From Cadophora sp. MPI-SDFR-AT-0126 (taxonomy: Eukaryota; Ascomycota; Leotiomycetes; Helotiales; Ploettnerulaceae): a stretch of DNA of 64,000 nucleotides. Position numbers and translations under genes: made by a program. Positions 56,311 through 64,000 of this stretch are shown piece after piece. Under the pieces are notes generated by a model. That model saw only the letters and a program-made list of their open reading frames with translations. It did no database searches and was not told where the DNA came from. Where the stretch lies: the NCBI GenBank assembly GCA_020747065.1, contig JAGMVK010000026.1:558001-622000 (forward strand). The letters are read 5' to 3'. How positions within the stretch are numbered: the stretch's first letter is position 1; every line of letters starts with the position of its first letter.

Positions 56311-58658
56311 TCAGTGCTCAATCCTCGGAAAATACTTCGATCTCTCCAAATCCTCTGCCTCTTCGGAAGTCCCTCTACTCTCAGCTGTCCAATACATCTC
56401 TTGATCCTCTCCAATCATCGTTCTGGTCGCATCGAGATCCTCTGTAGCGTCAAGCAGTGGAGGATCGAAATGCCATCCTATAACTTCGGCGACAGATGAT
56501 GCTGGCTCGCTCTTGATCTGTACATCTGTGACTTTGGGTTCTTCTGCTTGGGAGTTGTTGGGCTCTGCCTTGATCAGAGTGCTTTCGACTTGTTCTGCGC
56601 CTTGGTGGGCTGGCATGAAATTCGGTTCCTCCTTGATACCTTGCATTTGAGACGACGACACAAATTCTTTTTTAAGCTCGGTCTTGGTTTTCGTCTCGTC
56701 GTCGTCTGCTTGATCGAATGTTTCCCATTTCGTAGTCTCGTAGAAGTTCAACACATCCTCGTCAGGAGGAAGCTGGTTCCGATTAAATTCTGTGAGAGTC
56801 ACTCCCTCCAGGGTGGTGCATCTCGACAGTGCCACATAAAGCTGGCCCCTCTCGAAAATATCTTTTGAAGAGACCTCTAGGTGGTTCAAAGTCATGCCTT
56901 GGCTCTTATGTATCGTGAGAGCCCAGGCCAGCTTGAGGGGAACTTGAACTCTAGTCCCCAGGTACGGGCGTGCGTTCGTGCCATATCGTGACTTCGACTC
57001 AAACGCGATGATCCGGCGCTTGGTATTGTTGGCGAACTTCACCACAGGTGCATACGTTGTCTCGTAGAGGGTTTTGCCACCACAGAGCCCCCTCTGTGAC
57101 CTACTTCCAAGGCGGATCGTGGGCTCGCATTTAGGCTCATCGCACTTCTGGAACCCGATGACGACGCCTTGAGAACCATTCACGAGCCCTCCTTTGATGT
57201 CGATGTTCACCAGCAGCACTACTTTTGCGCCAACTTTGAGCGTCAGCCGCTTGGGAAAGCGATGGTGTTCTAGCGGGTCGCCGTGTTCCCATGGCTTGTT
57301 GTGTACTTCATGTTTCGGGAACGGCCAGAGCTTTCTGTGCAGGTCGATACATTTCCACGTTCTTTGCGGTTCTTTGATAGCCGCCAACTCGGCCCAGTTG
57401 ATCCTATCCACTTGCTTATTCCGAGCCATCAACCTGACGGCACAAATATCCTTGGGTACTTTTTTCGTCCGCTCCAAGATCTCCCACTCTTCTGGTTCGA
57501 GATCGAACCCGTACCGGATCTTGTCGAGAATCGCTTTGAATGAGGCATCTTTCTGACGGTGGATCTTCTCGAGCCGGATATGTCTCAAATTCAGCGCTGA
57601 CCAGACCGGTGCTTTGAAAGCCCACTTGTCGCCTTCCACGAAGCACTTCCCGCATCTCTGGCACGTGTAATCAAATTCAATGTCTTGAGCTTTGACTATG
57701 TGGTTCCCACATTCAACGCAGAATTCAATAGGCTTCACGGGAGGCAGCTGGTGGAAGTCGCCAAGGATAATGACCTGTTTCCCGCCGAACGGCTGGTCAT
57801 CTCCCACGATTTCTTGCAAAACCAAATTCATGCGCTCCAGGAAATGATTCTCGACCATAGAAATCTCCTCAATGATGAGGACCGCGACCTTCTGGATTAT
57901 AGCCGTCTTTTTGTCGCTTAGCCCATCACCGAGAGTATCAAGATGATCGCGCATCCTGTCGTGATCCCAACCAAGGAATGAATATGTTGTTGTCCCGCCG
58001 AGAGGCAAAGCCGATATACCTGTCGGTGCCACGACATGGTAACACACCCTCTTCTTATCGAGCCGAGCCATGATCTCGCGAATCGTGATGGTCTTCCCGC
58101 ACCCGCCGGCTCCAGTGAGGAATATATTATGTCCATTCAAAGCCAGTTCTGCCACGGCTTCTTGTTCCGGAGTGAGAGCAATTCGGGGCACATTTTCATT
58201 TCCGATCTCAACGCTCTCTTCCTCTTCGGTGTCGAAGTCCTTGACTTTGTGTTTCTTGGTAACCCGCTCGGAATCATCGGATCCAGCGATATCGATGTCG
58301 GAGAATTGTCTTTTGATGCTGAAGCTGGAATTGTCCGCGGACTGTTCCGTCTCTGCATGATGCTTCAGTACAGTTCAACTATGTGCAGCTAGAGGGAGTA
58401 CTTACCAGACTTGACCAGTACGTCAAACGCTACAGGCAGTGACGGCGAGTTTGATTCCTCTTCTTTTATTTCAACGTTCGCGACTGTCCTGGCATGCTCT
58501 TCCCACGCCTGCACTGCCGCTTCCAAAGTCGTGAAACCACGCTGATCTTCACCCGAGAAACGGTGCACTTGGGCATTGGTTGAATTCCAGTCTTTATAGA
58601 TACCCGGTTTCCGCCCTTTGAAGACGACGTATGCTTGATATTTTGGCTTCTTGGCCAT
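56311..58658 (-). CDS. PIF1-family DNA helicase with an N-terminal RNase H1-type hybrid-binding domain
   Basis: Two exons, 58658-58406 and 58352-56311, joined by a 53-bp intron (GTAAGT..ATGCAG); 764 aa. Residues 8-55 (YQAYVVFKGRKPGIYKDW; FTTLEAAVQAWEEH) match the small domain of eukaryotic RNase H1 (caulimovirus viroplasmin type), which binds RNA/DNA hybrids. A charged linker follows. The helicase motifs are Walker A GAGGCGKT (about 165-172), EEISM, GDFHQLPPV, HKSQGMTL and YVALSRC. After GDFHQLPPV there is an insert with two CxxC pairs, CVECG and CQRCGKCF (about 295-325), a likely zinc ribbon. The C-terminal 150 residues are disordered with IKEEP- and IKSEP-like sites suggesting sumoylation. 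Probably nuclear or mitochondrial, acting on R-loops or G-quadruplexes (inference). Confidence 0.9.
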
Positions 58659-59048
58659 GCCGATGAAATCTGGTCGCCGAGTTGGAGGGAGCGGATGTCA
58701 GTGAGAGCATGGTGACGGCTGGGGAGAACAGGGGTAAATTGATTCGCACAGCTAGGTGACTGTCGCTGATGAAGGTTTATTGAGGGATTCGGGCTGAGGT
58801 CAGTTTGTTAAGAAGTAGGAGACGCGTTTGGGTCTGTGCACTGATGGAGACACGCCTTGCCAATATTCGCACCTCGCCTCGGTGGATCAATATTGAGTAA
58901 CTTCGCTTAGCTTCTCCTATTCGAAGCGAGCTGTTTATCAAACCTCGTTGAAGGAGCAGAATGGTGACCGAGACGGAATCCCTGGCTTTGCGATATCATT
59001 ATCTCTCAATGTCAACCTTGATTGTTCTACGTATGTCCTACATCTCCC
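58659..59048. other. Intergenic, promoter of the helicase gene
   Basis: No gene seen. It lies between the helicase start and the aldolase stop. Confidence 0.45.
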
Positions 59049-59979
59049 TCAAGCCTTCCCACAACTCCCTACCATCTTCATCAATTTCACCACCTCCTCC
59101 TGGAAAATCTCAATACTATCCTCCACCAATTTCGTAAGCGGTGTAAAAGTCTCTCTGTCCCTCATCATCTCCGCCCACGGCTCAATCAACTGGGCATTGA
59201 CATTAATCTTCGAAATCCCCCTCTGAATGCAGTCTCGATAAATATCCTCCGTAAAACTTCCACTTCCATGCAACACCAAGCGCACCTTGCCCTTCGACAC
59301 CTTCTGGACAGCTTCAAGACGTTCAAACTGCAGATGTGCACGCGGCCCTTTACTGCTGTACGCACCGTGGACGTTACCGAACGCTGGAGCGAGATAATCG
59401 ATTCCCGTGTCGATGAATTCCTGCGTTTGTTCAGGCGTCGTCATGATGCCTTCAAGCTCCGCCGTATCCTTCACACCATCCTCGCCACCTTCAATACGTC
59501 CAGGTTCAGCTTCGGTAGCAATTCCCCTTTCGTGACAATAAGCAGTGAGTTCTTGCGTCAGCCGCAGGTTTTCTTCTTTCTCGTGATGCGACATGTCAAT
59601 CATGATGGAGTCGAAGGGAAGAGATGCAGCATACTTCACCATCTCGACGTCTTGGCAGTGGTCCAGATGCAGTGAGATGGGGACTTTAGCTGAGCGGCAG
59701 GCGTCGGCTGCGAGGTTGACGAGGAGGTGAGAGAAGGCTTGCATGGCCCAGGGGAAGAGGAGGATCATTGCTGGAGAGGAGGTTGTTTCTGCTGCCCGGA
59801 CTGTGGCGACGATCTCTTCGAAGTTGTACTACATATTGAAGTTAGTGGAGTTCTGGAAGTGATGTTGAAATGGGAAGGGGACTTACGCAACATACAGCTA
59901 TGATGCCGTAACCTCCTTTCTCAGCTGCATCTAGGATAGCCGTGCTTTTATTCTCAGAAAGTGATTTCATGATAGTCAT
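59049..59979 (-). CDS. Class II ketose-bisphosphate aldolase family protein
   Basis: Zn-dependent aldolase superfamily (fructose- and tagatose-bisphosphate types); the exact sugar is unknown. Exons 59979-59887 and 59828-59049 with a 58-bp intron (GTAAGT..TGTAG); 290 aa. After splicing the N-terminus reads GIIAVCC then YNFEEIVATVRAAE, the usual start of the barrel. Metal and catalytic sites: LHLDHCQD (His and Asp), a Glu in the EAEPGRIEGGEDG loop, FGNVHGAY and LVLHGSGSF. The phosphate-binding end is ISKINVNAQL. A second ATG nine bases on (MKSL) is equally possible as the start. It is not the glycolytic enzyme, being shorter and closer to the bacterial GatY/KbaY type. Divergent from the DenD-like gene, sharing a 555-bp upstream region. 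Confidence 0.85.
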
Positions 59980-60534
59980 GATGAAACTTATAGAGCTTCT
60001 AGTTTTTCAAGCGCTCGTCAAGAAGTACAACTGATGTTGTGGACTGTAGGAAGACGATGGTAGACTTGAGAATATGTTGTTGGAGAAGAGAATGACAAGA
60101 ACGAAAAAAAGGATATTATTAAAAGTCTGAAAACCCAAAAAGCCAACGCGCCCCAACAACAGAACCAAACCTCGCGAGATCATCGTCAGACTGACAAAAA
60201 GTCGGACTTCCTCCGAGTGGGTTGACTGACTCGAAGAGTTTTCTCCACAAAAGAGGGGTGCGGAGGCATGCCCGAATAGTGGGGTATCGGTGTTCTTCCG
60301 ATGATTCTTCTCAACGCGGAGTGCGCAATGTAATGCGGAGAATTGGAATGAAGCTGTTCTGTTCCTGTAATGTTTTTTAAGTTACCTCTCAATAGATCAA
60401 AAGACAAATAACTTATCTCCGCGTTGAATTCTTTCACCAGACTCGAATTATTCATCATCGCTTCTTCGTCAGTAGCTTTCCAACGCCACCACTTACCCCA
60501 CTTCACAACGTCTTTAAGGGAGGGGATTCTCAAA
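59980..60534. promoter_or_regulatory. Bidirectional upstream region of the aldolase and DenD-like genes
   Basis: The two genes are transcribed away from each other and share these 555 bp. An AAAAAAGGATATTATTAAAA stretch near 60104-60123 is the most TATA-like part. No binding site for a named factor is claimed. Confidence 0.45.
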
Positions 60535-61482
60535 ATGAAGGTTCTCATTACCGGCGCAGCAGGATTCATAGGGCAACTCCTGGCTGAAGTTCTCCTAAAC
60601 GATGAATCCTACACAGTCGTGCTCACCGACGTCGTCCTTCCACCCATTCCAAATGGCGTCAAATATCCTCAGAATGCCAAAGCAGTGCAAGCTGATCTCT
60701 GTGCCGACACCAGCACCGTAATCGACGAATCAATAGACGCTGCCTTCGTGTTCCACGGAATCATGTCTTCTGGTTCAGAAGCCAACTTTGATTTCGGAAT
60801 GAAAGTCAATCTCGACTCCACGCGAAAGCTGCTTGAGGCATTCCGAGCCGTCAAACCGGGAGTGCGAATTATTTATGCTTCAAGTCAAGCTGTTTATGGA
60901 CGTCCATTTCCCAAGGTCGTAGATGAGACAGTTAGACCAACACCAGAGTCGTCATATGGCGCAGCAAAACTTGTGTGCGAGACTCTCATCAATGACTACA
61001 CTCGCCGGAAGTTCATTGACGGCCTCGTCCTGCGCTTTCCCACCATCACCGTCAGACCTGGGAAGCCCACAGCTGCCGCCAGTAGTTTCCTGAGCGGGAT
61101 GATCAGAGAGCCTATGAATGAACAAGAGTCCGTTCTTCCACTGAAAGATCGCTCGTTCGGGTCATGGGTCTGCTCGCCGCGAACACTGGTTCTTAACTTG
61201 GTGCACGCGTTGAAGCTTGATTCCGGCAAGTTGCCCTCGCATGTACGCGAGGTCAATATGCCGGGGATATACGTGACCATTCAGGATATGATGGACGCGC
61301 TCGAGAAGGTGGCTGGGAAGGATAAGCTGCAGTATATCAAGGAGGAGAGTGATCCTGCCACTGAGGCCATCTTGAGGAGTTGGGCGGATAAGTTTGATAA
61401 TAAGTACGCATATAGCTTGGGTTTTCAGGCAGACGGGTCGTTTGAACAGGCGGTTGAGGATTATAAGAAGAGCTTGCAATAG
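60535..61482 (+). CDS. DenD-like D-erythronate dehydrogenase (extended SDR)
   Basis: In bacteria DenD oxidises D-erythronate at C2 with NAD as the first catabolic step. ATG at 60535 (MKVLITGAAGFIGQ); the open frame extends 37 codons further upstream, but the Rossmann fold starts here. 315 aa. GAAGFIG binds NAD, VLTDVVLP is the second strand with Asp, and FHGIMSSGSEANFDFGMKVN is typical of DenD. The catalytic residues are Ser in YASSQAVYG and the Tyr/Lys pair in SSYGAAKL. RFPTITVRPGKPTAAASSF is a substrate-loop signature of this subfamily. Single exon. Identification to subfamily is by motif memory; a general sugar epimerase is the alternative. Confidence 0.8.
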   Translation: MKVLITGAAGFIGQLLAEVLLNDESYTVVLTDVVLPPIPNGVKYPQNAKAVQADLCADTSTVIDESIDAAFVFHGIMSSGSEANFDFGMKVNLDSTRKLLEAFRAVKPGVRIIYASSQAVYGRPFPKVVDETVRPTPESSYGAAKLVCETLINDYTRRKFIDGLVLRFPTITVRPGKPTAAASSFLSGMIREPMNEQESVLPLKDRSFGSWVCSPRTLVLNLVHALKLDSGKLPSHVREVNMPGIYVTIQDMMDALEKVAGKDKLQYIKEESDPATEAILRSWADKFDNKYAYSLGFQADGSFEQAVEDYKKSLQ

Positions 61483-62153
61483 GAAAAGTAATAAGGAGGA
61501 GAAAGACGGCCCTCCAGGTGTTCATGCGGTGCTTGAGGTGACGGAAAAGAAAACAATCCAGAGTTCAGAGCTGAACATAAGTTTCTACTGTACCATTGCG
61601 TATTAAATTATCTCCAGTGACAGCTGGAAAGTATTGGATAATTGTGGAGACGTTTGGTTATTTTGTACTTTTCGCATAACGTGAAGAGAATGAATTAATG
61701 TTGCTGCTGGTCTGAAGGTTTTAGCCCAAAGCCCAAAAACCTTCCCCTGTAAATGAAGGTCCGAACACCGCATTTTAGCGTGCAGCACCCTCATGAGCCA
61801 CTGATTGTACTTAACACATCATACACCAGTTACTTGACACTGCAACGGCATTGGTGATGTGCCCGTATTGCCAGCGAGCGCACTAAATGAGAAAACTTTC
61901 AAATGATTGCATCCCGACTTGAGGTCTGCAATTACTAAATTTCTACCACGTCTCCTAAACCCCTACACTCCATCCTCACTCATTCCGCTCCGAAACACCA
62001 AAGACTGGACTCTGAATGGACTCACGATGTCACGGGCGACAGTACTTTCCATGCCATGACAATTTCAACGCCGGAGATTCTCTGTAAGAACTCAAATATT
62101 TGTCAAACCCATGACCTGGGCTACCTTCAGGGACTCAAAGTCAACCCGCCATC
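61483..62153. other. Intergenic
   Basis: No gene seen. It contains the upstream region of the Zn2Cys6 gene. Confidence 0.45.
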
Positions 62154-64000
62154 ATGAAGCGGCGATTTCAAGAAGCCGCCCTCGGCTCCCCATCTTCAAA
62201 CGACCCCAGCATTGGGAGCGATACTCCCATAAAGACCAAGAGCCGGGCCTGTTCCGAATGTAAGAAACACAAGATCAAGTGTCAGGTCGATGATGGCCAG
62301 GAGAAATGTCGCCGGTGTCACCGCCAGAATTTACCTTGCGTGACCAACAACTCGCTTCAAAAATTCGTCGAAGACGACGCTCAATGGAAAGCCGCAGCTA
62401 CAGCTCAGGCTTCAAAGTTCGAGGCAGCGATATCAGATGTCCTTCGCCAGCTCCGTCTCCCAAATCTTGAGACGTATGGATCAGATCGGCCACCGGTCAA
62501 GAGCCGACCTGTTGAGACAGCAGAGCCAACTCGAGAGAATTCCAGAGAACCAGATCTTGATGGTGGGAGGATTGTTTCTGCTCCAACAGATGCCCTGTAT
62601 GAGGTGACTAGAATCCGAACACTGAGATCTGATAGACCGGGCGAGAATGTCCAGAAGGACGATCTGCTCGAAATAGATTTCATCGCTAGGGGCATTCTCA
62701 GTCTGGATATCGCAGAAAGTCTTTTTGACTCTTTCAATCATACCATGAACCAACTGCTCTGGGGTGGAGTGGTGATGAAACATCCGAACCTCGAGTCAGC
62801 TCGGAGATCGTCATCTCTGTTGTCGGCTGCGATCCTCACTGTTGCTGCTCTGCATATCCCTGGCAGGAGTGGTGCTTTGGAGGCCTGCTATGAGGAGTAC
62901 ATCTCTCTCGTCGAGAAATCTACCATCAAGCGTCGATGTACCATGGACGACATCCGTGGACTTTGTATTGGCGCTTTCTGGCTGCCGGATTTGAGTTGGA
63001 GGCTGTCCGGGCTTGCTGTACGTCTTGCTGTAGAAATGGGGCTACATCAGAGCCTCCAGAGGATTACCCGTGGCTTGCCTGATAGCTATGAAAGACCCCA
63101 ACTTTGGTTCCTGCTTTATGTGTGCGATCATCAATTCAGCACTACTTACGGCAGGCCGTCCACGATTCACGAAGACGCTGCGATTACTGGGTTTGAGGTT
63201 TTCCTTCAATATCCTACAACAATACCGGGCGATGTGCGACTCATGTCTCAAGTTGCTCTCTTTATCCTTCATTCTGATATGTTTCGTCGGTTTGGAACAG
63301 ATAACGATCAACCTGTTGCCGAGGAAGACTTCGAGCATCTTCGCCAATACAACATTGAACTTGATCAGTGGCGTAACACCTGGGCACCACGGTGCGTGAA
63401 CAACCAATACGTCCACGCCTATCCCTCGAAAGGTGTGGCACTACACTATTACTTCGCCAAATTCCAATTCAACTCTCTTGCACTCCGTGCTATAAGTCCG
63501 GAGAACGCTGCATCACTCTCTACTTCTCGCAAAGAGTCGGCCAACCTGGCCATCTCATCTGCAATGTCGACCTTGGCTTTCATCCTCGATGAGCCCGACA
63601 TACGAAACAACATCATAGGTGTACCACTCTTCGCTCACACAATGCTAGCCTTCTCGGCCGTTTTCCTTCTCAAAGTAACGTTGAAATGGAAAGCGAGTCC
63701 AAACCATGGATTCTCTGCGTCTGCCACAGCAAGTCTCTACATCAACTCTGAGGCAGTGGAGGATCTCGTTGGGAGGGTGATAACTCTCCTTCAGAATGCG
63801 GTGTCTAGCGAGAAACATCTCACAAAACACATTGCTGGTGGCCTGAGCAAGATGTTGGCTTCATTCAGACTCTCTTTGCGAGGCTCGAGACATGTGCTTC
63901 AAAAGAATGACCAGAACCAGGCTATGATGGCGCCAGCTTTGCAGGATGATTACTCTTCGATGAATACTCATCTACCTCAGGTGGAGACTGCGAATGCGTA
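62154..64000 (+). CDS. Zn2Cys6 transcription factor, 3' end beyond the window
   Basis: ATG at 62154 (MKRRFQEAALG). One uninterrupted frame runs to the window edge, at least 615 codons. Residues about 35-65 hold the binuclear cluster CSECKKHKIKC...CRRCHRQNLPC with the six cysteines correctly spaced. The usual coiled-coil linker region follows (FEAAISDVLRQLRLP). The middle is the fungal-specific regulatory domain: LLSAAILTVAALHIP, LSGLAVRLAVEMGLHQSL and LWFLLYVCDHQFSTTYGRPSTI. No stop or intron is seen. Nuclear regulator; it lies 672 bp downstream of the DenD-like gene on the same strand, so it may control that gene and the aldolase (inference). Confidence 0.9.
   Translation, partial: MKRRFQEAALGSPSSNDPSIGSDTPIKTKSRACSECKKHKIKCQVDDGQEKCRRCHRQNLPCVTNNSLQKFVEDDAQWKAAATAQASKFEAAISDVLRQLRLPNLETYGSDRPPVKSRPVETAEPTRENSREPDLDGGRIVSAPTDALYEVTRIRTLRSDRPGENVQKDDLLEIDFIARGILSLDIAESLFDSFNHTMNQLLWGGVVMKHPNLESARRSSSLLSAAILTVAALHIPGRSGALEACYEEYISLVEKSTIKRRCTMDDIRGLCIGAFWLPDLSWRLSGLAVRLAVEMGLHQSLQRITRGLPDSYERPQLWFLLYVCDHQFSTTYGRPSTIHEDAAITGFEVFLQYPTTIPGDVRLMSQVALFILHSDMFRRFGTDNDQPVAEEDFEHLRQYNIELDQWRNTWAPRCVNNQYVHAYPSKGVALHYYFAKFQFNSLALRAISPENAASLSTSRKESANLAISSAMSTLAFILDEPDIRNNIIGVPLFAHTMLAFSAVFLLKVTLKWKASPNHGFSASATASLYINSEAVEDLVGRVITLLQNAVSSEKHLTKHIAGGLSKMLASFRLSLRGSRHVLQKNDQNQAMMAPALQDDYSSMNTHLPQVETANA

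Noticed and set aside
60424..60534. 37 extra N-terminal codons on the DenD-like protein
   Set aside because: The Rossmann fold begins exactly at the ATG at 60535. The extension lies in the divergent promoter and has no targeting-signal character.

Overview
The window looks like genomic DNA of a filamentous ascomycete (Pezizomycotina). Introns are mostly 45-70 bp with GT..AG ends and CTAAC/CTGAC branch sites. There are four HsbA-family surface-protein genes, a Zn2Cys6 regulator and a 'DPLNLP'-type MFS transporter. The transposons carry transition-only damage of the repeat-induced point mutation (RIP) type. A leotiomycete or related lineage is possible, but I cannot prove it from the sequence.

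Left third (1-21 kb), accessory and decaying. A Tc1-type DNA transposon with an intact 353-aa transposase sits inside exon 2 of a minus-strand gene for a Ser-rich tail-anchored protein. An Hsp70-like ATPase gene (4.4-16.0 kb, minus) is split by about 8.4 kb of nested elements. The outermost is an AT-rich element with long inverted arms. Inside it are a small palindromic element and a full-length but RIP-ruined Ty1/copia retrotransposon (215-bp LTRs, TTATA target duplication). The copia element carries an additional spliced reading frame on the opposite strand between pol and the 3' LTR. Next comes a degenerate multi-C2H2 zinc-finger gene with a stop and a frameshift, followed by a Ser/Pro-rich frame that may be its 3' continuation.

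Middle (22-47 kb). An aprataxin/Hnt3 DNA-repair gene, a secreted GH78-like rhamnosidase with an odd charged tail, and a soluble fumarate reductase (Osm1/Frd1 type) are followed by a small C2H2 gene. Four HsbA-like genes lie between 29.7 and 40.6 kb. Two of them have Ser/Thr-rich stalks and GPI-type tails, and one is probably broken. An MFS transporter, a sterol-desaturase-type hydroxylase and a degenerate Gfd2-like exonuclease relic complete this part. Intergenic spaces are long.

Right part (47-64 kb), denser and mostly housekeeping. It holds a mitochondrial ATP13/PPR-like protein divergent from LSM3 (U6 snRNP), a GTPBP1-like translational GTPase, a hydrophilin-like stress protein, and a PIF1-family helicase whose first exon encodes an RNase H1-type hybrid-binding domain. 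A class II aldolase gene is divergent from a DenD-like D-erythronate dehydrogenase gene, and a Zn2Cys6 regulator runs off the right edge. The last three could form a small sugar-acid catabolic module.

No rRNA, tRNA or CRISPR array was recognised.
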